Below, piece after piece: positions 15,211-24,920 of a stretch of DNA of 64,000 bases. Position numbers and translations under genes: made by a program. The notes below the pieces were generated by a model. That model did not search any database. It was given only the letters and a program-made list of their open reading frames with translations, and was not told where the DNA came from. Origin of the DNA: Acidiluteibacter sp963716125 (GTDB taxonomy: Bacteria; Bacteroidota; Bacteroidia; Flavobacteriales_E; Vicingaceae); contig OY970294.1 in assembly GCA_963716125.1 (NCBI GenBank), positions 1,612,001 through 1,676,000 on the forward strand, written 5' to 3'. The number at the start of each line of letters is the position of its first letter. Within the stretch, counting starts at the first letter, position 1.

Positions 15211-15867
15211 TTCATTTATTTTGTTTTAATAGCTCTTGGATTCAACTAATAAATATAACTTTTTAGACTAAATAAATAACCTATATTTTTGGTGATGAGA
15301 TATTATTTAAAATGTTTCAAATCACTTAAAATTCCTAATAAACACTTAAAAATAGCTAGATATCTGAAAAACAATATTAATAAAAATATAATTATCTAAA
15401 CTTAGTTTTAGAGTAGGTATCTTATCAAATATTTAAAGTAGATATTCCTACAAATACTAATTTTTCCAACTCTTATTGGTTGCAATCAGCAACAATAGCC
15501 CAACAAAAAACCTTCTTATTACAGCTTTCTTCCTCCAGGTACTTATTTTTTGTGAACTTTCCTGCTTTTTCGGCAGGCTGGTAGTCCTAATTAGTCATAT
15601 TTACTAACTTTTAGTGTTTTGTAAATGTATTTGTTTTATTAGAATACATTTAGTTTATTAATTTAGGAGAAATTATAATATGGATATGATGCATAGCTAT
15701 TAAAAATTAATTAGTTACGTTTTTCAAAAAAACCATTTTACCATTTTTTTGGTATTAAAAAAAATTGGCGTCAGCAATAGAAATTAATTGAGATTTCTTA
15801 ATGTGCGGATTAATCATTTACGGTTTTTCATTTGAAACCGTTATTAACGGAATCCTCCTTTGAAAAG
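15211..15867. other. Gap without recognisable genes
   Basis: About 650 AT-rich bases lie between the M43 protease and the ndk region. A small hairpin (CCTGC-TTTTTC-GGCAGG) lies near 15563. The minus strand there has 37 open codons ending CWAIVADCNQ, but with no start and a stop directly upstream. I see no promoter, RNA gene or coding sequence that I would defend. Confidence 0.5.
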
Positions 15868-15943
15868 TCATTGCGAGGAACGAAGCAATCTCAATAAGGA
15901 CGAGATTGTTTCGCTCCACTGCGCTGCACTCGCAATGACTTTT
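15868..15943. repeat. Large inverted-repeat element
   Basis: GTCATTGCGAGGAACGAAGC with CAATCTC faces GAGATTGTTTCG and CTCGCAATGAC, giving a long imperfect hairpin. Degenerate fragments of the same sequence (TTGCACTTGCAGTGAC, TACTCGGAATGAC) follow up to about 16010. This is a non-coding palindromic repeat of a kind commonly dispersed in Bacteroidota genomes. The 70-codon frame on the reverse strand is produced by the repeat. Confidence 0.75.
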
Positions 15944-16016
15944 AGAAAAAAGGATGGTTGCACTTGCAGTGACTTTAAAGGAGAGGAAGATTTTACTCGG
16001 AATGACTTTAAATAAA

Positions 16017-16063
16017 AAAAGCTCTTCCATTATCGATTTTCGATAGCAGAAGAGCTTTTAGAA
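16017..16063 (-). terminator. Intrinsic terminator of ndk
   Basis: On the minus strand TAAAAGCTCTTC pairs with GAAGAGCTTTT followed by a T tract. The loop itself contains a second dyad (CTATCGAAAATCGATA). It lies 14 bases past the ndk stop and ends its transcript. Confidence 0.85.
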
Positions 16064-16076
16064 ATATTTTTGAAGT

Positions 16077-16496
16077 TTAGAAACGCTCTAAGTTAGAGAA
16101 GAAAAAGTTTCCTTCAATAGCTGCGTTATCATCACTATCAGAACCGTGAACTGCATTTGCAGAAATAGATTCTGCATACATTTTACGGATAGTTCCTTCA
16201 GCTGCTTCTGCTGGGTTAGTAGCACCAATTAATGTTCTAAAATCAGCAACTGCATTGTCTTTTTCTAAAATAGCTGCAACAATTGAACCTTCGCTCATGT
16301 AATCAACTAATTCACCATAAAATGGTCTTTCTTTGTGCACTTCATAAAATGCACCTGCTGCATCTTTTGAGAGTTTGGTGTATTTCATTGCAACTATTCT
16401 AAACCCTGCTGCATTGATTTTGTCTAAAATTGGTCCAATGTAGTTTTTTGCAACTGCATCAGGCTTAATCATGGTAAATGTTCTGTTTGTAGCCAT
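16077..16496 (-). CDS. ndk: Nucleoside-diphosphate kinase
   Basis: Ndk transfers the gamma phosphate of ATP to other nucleoside diphosphates through a phosphohistidine and so balances (d)NTP pools in the cytoplasm. The 139-residue length is standard. The N-terminus RTFTMIKPDAV and the active-site segment NAVHGSDS with H117 are diagnostic. It is a single-gene unit with its own terminator downstream, and the next gene upstream on the same strand is about 95 bases away. Nothing unusual is seen. Confidence 0.97.
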   Translation of the reverse strand: MATNRTFTMIKPDAVAKNYIGPILDKINAAGFRIVAMKYTKLSKDAAGAFYEVHKERPFYGELVDYMSEGSIVAAILEKDNAVADFRTLIGATNPAEAAEGTIRKMYAESISANAVHGSDSDDNAAIEGNFFFSNLERF

Positions 16497-16591
16497 TGTA
16501 TATTTTGATATATGATTTACTAAATTGAGGGCGCAAAATTAATGAAATGTAAATGATTTGCCTAATGAATTTTTCAAGAAAATGTATTTTT

Positions 16592-18463
16592 TTAGACTTT
16601 ATCTAAAGCCCCAAATTCAGAGTTATTACTGATATATTCTGGAACAATAGTTTTCATTTCTTTTACCAAAATTGCATTGTTGTCTTGCTCCAAAAGCTGA
16701 ATTAAATGAGTTACTTTTTGAGAAATTTCTTCAAAATTGTACTCTCTCACTTTTGCTATCATTATTTGTTTGTGATGAGTTGGTAAAGTGTTTTCTGTAT
16801 CGTTAAGCAATTCTTCATACAACTTCTCCCCAGGTCTTAATCCAGAAAAAATAATCTGAATATCTTTATCGACTTCCAAACCTGAAAGTTCAATCATTTT
16901 TTTAGCTAAATCGACTATCTTGACTGATTTTCCCATATCAAAAATAAAGATTTCGCCTCCTTTTCCGCTAACTCCAGCTTCTATTACCAATTGGCAAGCT
17001 TCGGGAATGGTCATAAAATAGCGTGTAATTTCAGGGTGTGTAACTGTTATTGGTCCACCATTGTCTATTTGTTTTTTGAATAGAGGAATTACAGAACCAT
17101 TTGATCCTAAAACATTACCAAACCTAGTTGTGACGAACTTAGTTGTATTGCTTTGATTGTTTAGTGATTGCGTATAAATTTCGGCTATTCTTTTAGAAGC
17201 ACCCATTACATTGGTTGGATTCACTGCCTTATCAGTAGAAACCATCACAAATTTCTCCACTTCAAATTTAACTGCTAAATCTGCAAGTATTTTTGTTCCT
17301 TTTACATTGGTTAAAACTGCTTCCGATGGATTATTTTCCATCATGGGTACATGCTTGTATGCTGCAGCATGAAAAATAATATGAGGACGTAAAACTTCCA
17401 TTAATTTCTCCATTCTTTTGAGGTTGGAAATATCGCCAATTACAATTTCTAGACGCTCAAAATTGTTAGATCTGCTTAATTCCATTTCCATTTCATACAA
17501 TGCGGATTCTGCTTGATCTAACAATATCAACTTCTTTGGAGAGAATCTCAATAATTGTCTAACTATTTCGCTACCAATGCTTCCTGCAGCTCCAGTAATC
17601 AATACAACTTTATCTCTTATTTCAGCATTAATCTTGTCTTTGGTCAGTTTTATCTCTTCTCTACCCAACAAGTCATCAATTTTTACTTGCTTGATTTGTT
17701 TAAAACTCAATTCGCCATTGATCCAAGTATTGGGAGCAGGCACATTTAGTATTTTAACTTGATGTTGTAGACATATTTCAGTAATTTCATTTAATCGTGA
17801 CCTTCTAACTTGTTGAGATGAAATTATTAGAAATTCTACCTCATTTTTGGTGAAATATTCAGCCAATAACTCACCATTTCTAATTTTGATTCCTTCTAAT
17901 ACTCTTTTAGTCTTTTTTGAATCATCATCAAAAAAAGATACAACCTTAAAGTTACTTTTAGCATCTCTATCTATTGTTCTTTTGGCAATAATGCCTGCTT
18001 CACCAGCACCAAAAATTACTACTGGTAGTTTCTCACTTGTGGGATTCTGAATTTCAGCATAAATGATTTTCACACCAATTCTAGTAGAAATCATTAATAA
18101 GGAAGCGCATAAAAACTCAATACCAATAACAGAAAATGGAATTAAATATAAACCATTTGAAAAATAATAAGTAAAGACATTTACAAAACCAAAAAGCACA
18201 CTACCAATTGCTAATGCCATAAATATTCGTTGAGCATCTTTGGTACTAGTATATCGAATTATTCCTGCATAAATTTTCCCAAATAAATAAACTACAATTC
18301 TTATTGATAGCATTATTGGGAGCGAAATCCACATTAATTCTAATTCATGAGGTGGAATAGAAAAATTGAATCTCAAAAGATATGCAACCAAAATACTGAC
18401 AGTAAATATGGCTACATCTAAAATAAAAATGATCCAACGAGGTGTGTTGTTTTTAAAAATCAA
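16592..18463 (-). CDS. Membrane-bound nucleotide-sugar 4,6-dehydratase/epimerase (CapD/WbpM/PglF family)
   Basis: The 623-residue length and architecture match the long form of the family. Four transmembrane helices lie in residues 10-130. A first Rossmann-like domain has FGAGEAG at 151-157. The catalytic SDR domain has the NAD-binding GAAGSIG at 291-297 and STDKAVNPTNVMGASK at 409-424. As in UDP-GlcNAc 4,6-dehydratases, Met (M420) stands where short SDRs have Tyr, with K424 behind it. It probably converts UDP-GlcNAc to a 4-keto-6-deoxy sugar at the inner membrane for surface glycans. It is divergent from the glycosyltransferase at 18515 with only 51 bases between, so the two probably share a promoter region. 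Confidence 0.92.
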   Translation of the reverse strand: MIFKNNTPRWIIFILDVAIFTVSILVAYLLRFNFSIPPHELELMWISLPIMLSIRIVVYLFGKIYAGIIRYTSTKDAQRIFMALAIGSVLFGFVNVFTYYFSNGLYLIPFSVIGIEFLCASLLMISTRIGVKIIYAEIQNPTSEKLPVVIFGAGEAGIIAKRTIDRDAKSNFKVVSFFDDDSKKTKRVLEGIKIRNGELLAEYFTKNEVEFLIISSQQVRRSRLNEITEICLQHQVKILNVPAPNTWINGELSFKQIKQVKIDDLLGREEIKLTKDKINAEIRDKVVLITGAAGSIGSEIVRQLLRFSPKKLILLDQAESALYEMEMELSRSNNFERLEIVIGDISNLKRMEKLMEVLRPHIIFHAAAYKHVPMMENNPSEAVLTNVKGTKILADLAVKFEVEKFVMVSTDKAVNPTNVMGASKRIAEIYTQSLNNQSNTTKFVTTRFGNVLGSNGSVIPLFKKQIDNGGPITVTHPEITRYFMTIPEACQLVIEAGVSGKGGEIFIFDMGKSVKIVDLAKKMIELSGLEVDKDIQIIFSGLRPGEKLYEELLNDTENTLPTHHKQIMIAKVREYNFEEISQKVTHLIQLLEQDNNAILVKEMKTIVPEYISNNSEFGALDKV

Positions 18464-18514
18464 TTTTGTATAATTTTTGAATTCAAATTTAGAAATAAAT
18501 TGGGGTTTTAGTCT

Positions 18515-19771
18515 ATGAATTCTATCTTTGCTTTACTAAAAATGAATTTTTTGCAAACAAAAAGAGTTTTATACATCACTTACGACGGATTAACTGATCC
18601 ATTAGGTCAGTCTCAAATCTTACCTTATTTGATAGGCCTTTCTAAATTGGGGCATCAAATTACTGTGCTGAGTAATGAGAAAAAAGACAATTATAAAGCC
18701 AACAAAGAAATTGTTATTCAAAAGTTGAAAGAAGCTAACATTCAGTGGAATTATATAGATTACACCAATAAAGTTCCTATTTATTCTACTGTTATGTCGA
18801 TTCGTAAAATGAGAGAAAAGGCAAAACAATTAGCCAACAAAAAAAACTTTGATATCATACATTGTAGAACGATATTATCCGCATTGATAGGTGAAAGTGT
18901 GCGAAAGAATATAGGTGGGAAATTAATTTTTGATATACGAGGTTTTTGGGCAGATGAAAGAGTAGAAGGGAAGCTGTGGGATTTAAATAATCCAATGTTT
19001 GCGGCAGTTTATAAATATTTTAAGAAAAAAGAAAAAGAATTTTTTAAATCGGCAGATGCTGTTATTACTTTAACTAAAAATGCTAAAAATCATGTAATTA
19101 ATAATTTTGAAACCAAGAAAAATATTCATGTAATTCCTTGTTCTGTTGATTTAGCACATTTTAGTAAGGGTAATTTAAACCGAAAACTAATGAATGAACT
19201 TCGTGATTCATTAAAAATTAATGAAGATAATTATGTTTTATCTTATGTTGGTTCTTTAGGAACTCGATATCGATTGAAAGAAATGTTATTTTTTTTTAAA
19301 CAACTCATTAAAATAAAACCAAATGCGAAGTTCTTATTCATCACTAAAAGTAATACAGAGGAAATTTGGCAATGGCAGCAAGAGTTTTCAATTCCTAAAA
19401 ATAGTATCATTTTAACATCTTGCAATTATCAAGAAATCCCATCTTATATTGCCTTAAGTCATGCTTCCATCTTTTTTATAGTCACGTCTTTGTCAGGTAA
19501 AGCGGTGAGCCCTACCAAGCAAGCAGAAATTATGAGTTTAGGATTGCCCATAGTTTGTAACGCTGAATTGGGAGATTCGGATAAAATATTGAGAGAGACT
19601 CAGACAGGAATTATTCCCGATAGTTATACTGAAAAAGATTTAAAAATTGCAGCCCAAAGATTAGTTGATTTTCAAAAAGATTCATCAGATATTATACAAG
19701 TAGCTAAAGAATATTTCTCATTGCAAACGGCCATTGAGAAATACAATGCAGTCTATCAATCTCTAAATTAA
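18515..19771 (+). CDS. GT4-type glycosyltransferase
   Basis: The 418-residue protein looks like a two-domain GT-B enzyme. The N-terminal domain starts RVLYITYDGLTDPLGQSQ and the C-terminal donor domain contains SYVGSLGTRYRLKEML and SPTKQAEIMSLGLPIVCN, the usual place for nucleotide-sugar binding and the acidic EX7E-like residue. It should add a sugar in exopolysaccharide or O-antigen synthesis at the cytoplasmic face of the inner membrane. The ATG is the first in frame; a second ATG nine codons on (MNFLQTKRVLYI) is an equally good start because no Shine-Dalgarno helps to choose. It is divergent from the dehydratase gene. Confidence 0.85.
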   Translation: MNSIFALLKMNFLQTKRVLYITYDGLTDPLGQSQILPYLIGLSKLGHQITVLSNEKKDNYKANKEIVIQKLKEANIQWNYIDYTNKVPIYSTVMSIRKMREKAKQLANKKNFDIIHCRTILSALIGESVRKNIGGKLIFDIRGFWADERVEGKLWDLNNPMFAAVYKYFKKKEKEFFKSADAVITLTKNAKNHVINNFETKKNIHVIPCSVDLAHFSKGNLNRKLMNELRDSLKINEDNYVLSYVGSLGTRYRLKEMLFFFKQLIKIKPNAKFLFITKSNTEEIWQWQQEFSIPKNSIILTSCNYQEIPSYIALSHASIFFIVTSLSGKAVSPTKQAEIMSLGLPIVCNAELGDSDKILRETQTGIIPDSYTEKDLKIAAQRLVDFQKDSSDIIQVAKEYFSLQTAIEKYNAVYQSLN

Positions 19772-19963
19772 AACTATTTATCGACTTTATTCTACCAGAG
19801 ATAGAAAACTAATTGTATAAATTTTTAATAATAATCAATAATTAAGTGTTTGATAAATAGTTATTTGAAGTTAGTTGCGTAAGTATTTGAACTAGGATTT
19901 TTAAGCCATTGAAAACGATTAAATTCATTTATATCCACTATATTTGCTGCTTAAAAAAAAGAT

Positions 19964-20956
19964 ATGATTTCATCATTAGTTACAGGAGGAGCAGGATTTA
20001 TAGGCTCTCATGTTTCAAAAGACCTAGTTGATTTAGGTCATAAAGTAGTGGTTTTAGATGATTTGAGCGGGGGGTTTGAAGAGAATTTACCTAAAAACGT
20101 AATATTTATCAAAGGTTCCATCACTGATCATGTTCTTTTAGCTGAAATTTTTGAAAAATATAAATTTGATTATGTTTATCATCTAGCGGCTTATGCTGCA
20201 GAGGGTTTGAGTCATTTTATTCGTCGATTTAATTATACCAATAATTTGATTGGAAGCGTAAACTTAATTAATGAAGCCATCAAGCATAAAATTAAATGTT
20301 TTGTTTTTGCTTCATCTATAGCAGTTTATGGAGAAATAGAGCCACCAATGATGGAAAGTTCTATCCCTTATCCTGAAGATCCTTATGGTGTTGCAAAAAT
20401 GGCAGTGGAGCAAGATTTAAAAGCTGCACTCAGCATGTTTGGATTGAATTATGTTATTTTTCGTCCACATAATGTATATGGAGAATACCAAAATTTAGGC
20501 GATCGGTACCGAAATGTTGTAGGGATATTTATGAATCAATTGATGCAAAATAAACCGCTCTCTGTATTTGGAGATGGAGGCCAAACGAGGGCTTTTAGTT
20601 ATATAGGTGATATTTCTCCGAGTATTGCTAATTGTGTTAATGTTCCTGAAGCCTACAATGAAATTTTTAATATTGGTGCTTCCAAAGAATTTTCGGTTAA
20701 AGAATTAGCCTTAACTATTATGGAGGTGATGGATATAAAAACAGAATTGAGGTATTTGCCTGCTAGAAATGAGGTGACTCATGCTTATGCTGATCATTCT
20801 AAAGCTGAGAAAATTTTTGAGATTAAAAATACTTCTTTAAAAGATGGAATTAGCAAAATGGCCAACTGGGCTAAAGAAACTGGTGTTAAGAAAAGTGACA
20901 AATTTAGTGCAATAGAAATCCATGAAAAATTACCTTCTGTTTGGCTAGAAGATTGA
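19964..20956 (+). CDS. NAD-dependent nucleotide-sugar epimerase/dehydratase (GalE-like)
   Basis: The 330-residue extended SDR has the NAD motif GGAGFIG at 8-14, an ASSIAVYG strand with Ser117/118, and the catalytic pair Y141 and K145 in YGVAK. Segments NVYG and RAFSYIGD are typical of UDP-glucose/UDP-GlcNAc 4-epimerases and related enzymes. The exact substrate cannot be read from the sequence. It starts a four- or five-gene same-strand run: the next glycosyltransferase begins 30 bases later and gcvT 2 bases after that. It supplies an activated sugar for the neighbouring glycosyltransferases. Confidence 0.88.
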   Translation: MISSLVTGGAGFIGSHVSKDLVDLGHKVVVLDDLSGGFEENLPKNVIFIKGSITDHVLLAEIFEKYKFDYVYHLAAYAAEGLSHFIRRFNYTNNLIGSVNLINEAIKHKIKCFVFASSIAVYGEIEPPMMESSIPYPEDPYGVAKMAVEQDLKAALSMFGLNYVIFRPHNVYGEYQNLGDRYRNVVGIFMNQLMQNKPLSVFGDGGQTRAFSYIGDISPSIANCVNVPEAYNEIFNIGASKEFSVKELALTIMEVMDIKTELRYLPARNEVTHAYADHSKAEKIFEIKNTSLKDGISKMANWAKETGVKKSDKFSAIEIHEKLPSVWLED

Positions 20957-20986
20957 TTAAATCATTAATATCCCTAAAGAAATAGA

Positions 20987-22078
20987 ATGAAAAAAGTCCT
21001 TTTTATAGCCGCTCATGAAAAAAATAGAGCCCCTAATCAAAGGTTTAGATTTGAACAATATATTGATTTTTTAGAGCAAAATAATTTTCAATGCGAATTG
21101 TCGAACATTATTTCTGAAAAAGAATTTAAGATTTTATATTCTAAAGGGAATTTTCTAAAAAAAGTTTTTTTTGTATTTAAATCGTTCTTTATAAGATATA
21201 AAGATTTAAAAAGAGCCAACCAATTTGACATTGTATTTATTGCAAGAGAAGCCATGTTAACTAGAAATACTTTTTTTGAACGAAAAGTTAAGAAAAGCAA
21301 AGCCAAAGTTATTTTTGATTTTGATGATTCTATTTGGTTGCAAAATATATCAGAAGCCAATAAAACTTTTAAATGGCTAAAAGGACATTCTAAAACTGCT
21401 CAATTAATATCTTTAGCCAATTTAGTTTTTGCAGGAAATCAATATTTAGCAGACTTCGCTTTGGAAAATAATAAAAAAGTGGTCATCATTCCTACTACGA
21501 TTGATACCAATGAATATCTTCCAAAAAAATCTGTACCGAAAGCTGAAAATGAACCCATTTGCATTGGTTGGAGTGGCAGTATTACCACTATCAAGCACTT
21601 TGAATATGCTATTCCATTTTTGAAAAAAATCAAAGAGAAATACGGCGAAAAAGTTAATTTTAAGGTGATTGGAGATGCTAATTATAGACATGATGAATTA
21701 GATATTAGGGGATTAGCTTGGAATAAACAAACTGAGTTAGACGATCTACAAACTTTTGATATTGGAATTATGCCCTTGCCAAATGATGAATGGTCTAAAG
21801 GAAAATGTGGTTTGAAAGGTTTACAATATATGGCTTTGGAAATTCCCACTATTATGTCGCCTGTAGGAGTAAATACCGAAATAATAACTGATGGAGAAAA
21901 TGGATTTTTAGCCGATGAAATTACCGATTGGGTAGAAAAGATTTCTCGATTAATAGAATCAAAAGAATTGCGAAACTCTATGGGGAAAAAAGCTAGAGAA
22001 ACAGTTCAAAATGATTACTCAACTGATTCACAAAAAGATAATTATCTAAAATATTTTAATCAACTTATTCAAGAATAA
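20987..22078 (+). CDS. Glycosyltransferase, GT4-like
   Basis: The 363-residue protein looks like a GT-B glycosyltransferase. The C-terminal domain carries CIGWSGSITTIKHFEY, DIGIMPLPNDEWSKGKCGLK and LQYMALEIPTIMSPVGVN, the donor-binding region with a conserved acidic/Gly-rich loop. The N-terminal domain has VIFDFDDSIW. It lies between an epimerase and gcvT, and probably belongs with the epimerase in surface polysaccharide synthesis. The stop is 2 bases before gcvT, so the genes are co-transcribed although the functions differ. The donor and acceptor sugars are unknown. Confidence 0.82.
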   Translation: MKKVLFIAAHEKNRAPNQRFRFEQYIDFLEQNNFQCELSNIISEKEFKILYSKGNFLKKVFFVFKSFFIRYKDLKRANQFDIVFIAREAMLTRNTFFERKVKKSKAKVIFDFDDSIWLQNISEANKTFKWLKGHSKTAQLISLANLVFAGNQYLADFALENNKKVVIIPTTIDTNEYLPKKSVPKAENEPICIGWSGSITTIKHFEYAIPFLKKIKEKYGEKVNFKVIGDANYRHDELDIRGLAWNKQTELDDLQTFDIGIMPLPNDEWSKGKCGLKGLQYMALEIPTIMSPVGVNTEIITDGENGFLADEITDWVEKISRLIESKELRNSMGKKARETVQNDYSTDSQKDNYLKYFNQLIQE

Positions 22079-22080
22079 AT

Positions 22081-23157
22081 ATGAAAACGACAGCTTTAAC
22101 ACAGGTACATGAAAAATTAGGTGCTAGAATGGTATCTTTTGCAGGATACAATATGCCTTTGCAATATTCAGGATTAACAGAAGAGCATTTGGCAGTTAGA
22201 AACAGTGTAGGTGTTTTTGATGTTTCTCACATGGGAGAATTTATTATTAAAGGCAAAGGAGCATTGGATTTAATTCAAAAAATAAGCACCAACGATGCCT
22301 CTAAATTAACACCTGGTAAAATTCAATATTCTTGTATGCCAAATGGTAGAGGGGGAATTGTAGATGATTTATTGATTTATATGTTAGCTGATGACAGCTA
22401 TATGTTAGTAGTAAATGCTTCTAATATTGAAAAAGATTGGCAATGGATCAGTTCGAACAATAGTTTTGGAGCTGAAATGCAAGATATTTCTGAAAGAACT
22501 TCTTTATTAGCCGTTCAAGGGCCTCGAGCTACAGCGGCTTTGCAAAGCTTGACGGATGTAAATCTTTCTGATATGGTCTATTACACTTTTGATAGAGGTG
22601 TTTTTGCAGGTTGCGATAATGTCATTATTTCTGCTACAGGCTACACTGGTTCAGGAGGTTTTGAATTGTATATGGATAATAAAGATGCAGAAAAGGTTTG
22701 GAATAAAATTTTTGAAGCAGGGGAAAAAGAAGGTATTGTACCAGCAGGATTGGGCTGTAGAGATACGTTACGTTTAGAGAAAGGCTTTTGTTTATATGGC
22801 AATGATATTGATGATTCTACTTCACCTATTGAGGCAGGTTTGGGATGGGTTACTAAGTTCACCAAAGACTTTATTGATTCAGAAAAATTTCAAAAGCAAA
22901 AGGAAGCAGGAGCCGAACGTAAATTAGTAGGTTTTAAAATGATGGATAGAGGTATTCCTCGTCAACATTATAAAGTTTTAGATGCTGATGGCAATGAAAT
23001 AGGCGAAGTTACTTCAGGAACAAGCTCTCCTTCTTTAAAGGTTGGTTTAGGATTAGCTTATGTTAAAACTGATTTTGCGAAAGCTGGAACAGAAATTTTT
23101 ATTGACATTCGTAACAAATCAGCAAAAGCTGAAGTAAGTAAAACACCTTTTTTATAA
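22081..23157 (+). CDS. gcvT: Aminomethyltransferase, glycine cleavage T protein
   Basis: GcvT takes the aminomethyl group from lipoyl-H protein, releases ammonia and forms 5,10-methylene-tetrahydrofolate. The 358-residue length is normal. Conserved segments include VGVFDVSHMGEF near residue 42-53, TGYTGSGGFELY and LGCRDTLRLE, which line the folate site. It starts 2 bases after the glycosyltransferase stop and is followed 16 bases later by comB. The other gcv genes are not in this window; in Bacteroidota they are often scattered. Confidence 0.95.
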   Translation: MKTTALTQVHEKLGARMVSFAGYNMPLQYSGLTEEHLAVRNSVGVFDVSHMGEFIIKGKGALDLIQKISTNDASKLTPGKIQYSCMPNGRGGIVDDLLIYMLADDSYMLVVNASNIEKDWQWISSNNSFGAEMQDISERTSLLAVQGPRATAALQSLTDVNLSDMVYYTFDRGVFAGCDNVIISATGYTGSGGFELYMDNKDAEKVWNKIFEAGEKEGIVPAGLGCRDTLRLEKGFCLYGNDIDDSTSPIEAGLGWVTKFTKDFIDSEKFQKQKEAGAERKLVGFKMMDRGIPRQHYKVLDADGNEIGEVTSGTSSPSLKVGLGLAYVKTDFAKAGTEIFIDIRNKSAKAEVSKTPFL

Positions 23158-23173
23158 AATTAAATCTAAGATA

Positions 23174-23932
23174 TTGGAGAATCCAGAAGCAGCACATCTA
23201 TTAAAAGTTGAAGTGTGTTTATCACCAGCATTATTTCCAGTTTATTATTCCAATAAAAATTGCGTAGTAGTTGTAATTGATGTTTTTAGAGCCACTTCAG
23301 CTATTGTAACAGCCTTCGATTACGGCATTAAGGAAGTGATTCCGGTAAGCTCGATAGAAGAAGCAAAGGATTACAAAGACCAAGGTTATCTTGTTGGAGC
23401 AGAGCGTAAAGGGGAGATTATTGAAGGATTTGATTTTGGCAATTCTCCTTTTAGTTATATGCAAGATCAGTTGCGTGGGCAAACAGTAGTTTTGACGACC
23501 ACCAATGGCACAAAAGCATTAAACAGAGCAAAAGTTGCTGATAAGGTTATCGTTGGTTCATTTCTAAATTTAACTGCCGTTGTAGAATATTTACAAAAAC
23601 AAAAAATGGATGTTGTTCTATTATGTGCAGGCTGGAGAGATCGTTTTAATATGGAAGATACCTTATTTGCAGGAGCAGTGGTAGAACAATTAATTAAAGA
23701 TCCAATATTTGGAAATGTAGCAGATAGTGCCATTGCTAGCAAGCATTTATATGAAGTTGCTAAAAAGGATTTGAATGCTTACTTAAAAGATTCTTCGCAT
23801 AGACGCAGATTGGCAAGATTAGATTTAGAAAAGGACATTGATTATTGTTTGCAGATTGATATCAGTAAAAATGTACCTATCTTAGAGGGAAATGCATTAA
23901 TTGTACATGATCCGATTGTATTGAATGAATAA
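23174..23932 (+). CDS. comB: 2-phosphosulfolactate phosphatase-like protein (ComB family)
   Basis: ComB removes phosphate from 2-phosphosulfolactate in the sulfolactate/coenzyme M route. In bacteria without coenzyme M the role of the family is less clear. The 252 residues include VVVIDVFRATSAI, GAERKGEIIEGFDFGNSP and VVLTTTNGT, all family signatures. The frame begins at TTG (23174); no ATG is available before the conserved region, so a TTG start is the best choice. It overlaps the next gene by 8 bases and follows gcvT by 16, which makes one operon. The family call is firm, the substrate in this organism is not. Confidence 0.85.
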   Translation: MENPEAAHLLKVEVCLSPALFPVYYSNKNCVVVVIDVFRATSAIVTAFDYGIKEVIPVSSIEEAKDYKDQGYLVGAERKGEIIEGFDFGNSPFSYMQDQLRGQTVVLTTTNGTKALNRAKVADKVIVGSFLNLTAVVEYLQKQKMDVVLLCAGWRDRFNMEDTLFAGAVVEQLIKDPIFGNVADSAIASKHLYEVAKKDLNAYLKDSSHRRRLARLDLEKDIDYCLQIDISKNVPILEGNALIVHDPIVLNE

Positions 23933-24920
23933 ATTAAAATCCATATTGCCACTAAGTATTGTAATTCTCTTAATTTTTCAGAGTTTACAATTGAATTCTT
24001 GGGGCTTTTTTGGACATATTCGAATCAATCATATGGCAGTGTATACATTACCGCCTGAAATGATAGGTTTTTATAAACGTTACATCGATTATATTTCAGA
24101 GAATGCAATCAATCCTGATAAAAGAAGATATGCAACTGCAGGAGAAGCTCCTAAGCATTATATTGATATTGATCATTATGGGAATGATACGTTAGATCCA
24201 TTTGATGCAGTTCCCGAAAGATGGAATGATGCAGTTGAAAAATATTCAGAAGATACGCTTCAAGCCTATGGGATTGTTCCTTGGCACATTAGCCGAATGA
24301 CGTACTATCTTGAAAAAGCATTTAAAGAAGGTAATGTCAATCGGATTTTATATTTATCATCAGATTTAGGTCATTATGTGGCAGATTCTCACGTTCCTTT
24401 GCATACTACTGAAAATTACAACGGTCAGATGACCAATCAAAGAGGAATTCATGGATTTTGGGAATCTCGCATTCCTGAATTAACAGCTCAAAATTTTGAT
24501 TATTTTGTTGGCCGAGCTGAGTTTATCAAATCACCATTGAGGAAAGCTTGGGAAACAGTAAAAGCAAGTCATGCTGCTGTGGATTCTGTATTATTGTTTG
24601 AAAGAGAATTAAACGACAGATTTCCATCTGACCAAAAATATACGTATGAAAATAGAGGAGCTTCTGTAATGAAACAATACAGCGAGGCATACGCAATAGA
24701 ATATAGTTTGATGATGGATGATATGGTAGAAAAACGAATGCGTTTGGCTATTATTACAGTGGGAAGTATGTGGTATACTGCTTGGGTTAATGCAGGTCAG
24801 CCTGATTTGGATAAGTTGTTGCTAAGTACAAAAGAATTAGAAGAATTGGAGAAAGAGGAGATAGAGTTGGAGAAACAATTTGAAGACAATTCGATTAAAG
24901 GGAGGGAGCATGATGAATAA
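23925..24920 (+). CDS. Secreted S1/P1-nuclease or zinc-dependent phospholipase C-like enzyme
   Basis: The 331-residue protein starts with a hydrophobic signal or anchor segment (residues 8-23) followed by LNSWGFFGHIRINHMA. Trp26 at the predicted mature N-terminus region and His31 and His36 are arranged as in the trinuclear-zinc phospholipase C/P1 nuclease fold. Later ligands are probably in HYIDIDHYG, LGHYVADSHVPLHTTENYNG and HGFWESR. It should hydrolyse phosphodiester bonds of lipids or nucleic acids in the periplasm or outside; which one cannot be told. It overlaps comB by 8 bases. The C-terminus is a charged Glu-rich helix. Confidence 0.78.
   Translation: MNKLKSILPLSIVILLIFQSLQLNSWGFFGHIRINHMAVYTLPPEMIGFYKRYIDYISENAINPDKRRYATAGEAPKHYIDIDHYGNDTLDPFDAVPERWNDAVEKYSEDTLQAYGIVPWHISRMTYYLEKAFKEGNVNRILYLSSDLGHYVADSHVPLHTTENYNGQMTNQRGIHGFWESRIPELTAQNFDYFVGRAEFIKSPLRKAWETVKASHAAVDSVLLFERELNDRFPSDQKYTYENRGASVMKQYSEAYAIEYSLMMDDMVEKRMRLAIITVGSMWYTAWVNAGQPDLDKLLLSTKELEELEKEEIELEKQFEDNSIKGREHDE

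Noticed and set aside
15481..15595. 37 open codons on the minus strand ending CWAIVADCNQ
   Set aside because: No start codon, a stop immediately upstream, and no recognisable domain; too short to defend.
15818..16030. 70-codon minus-strand ORF
   Set aside because: It lies across the long inverted-repeat element and consists of its translation.
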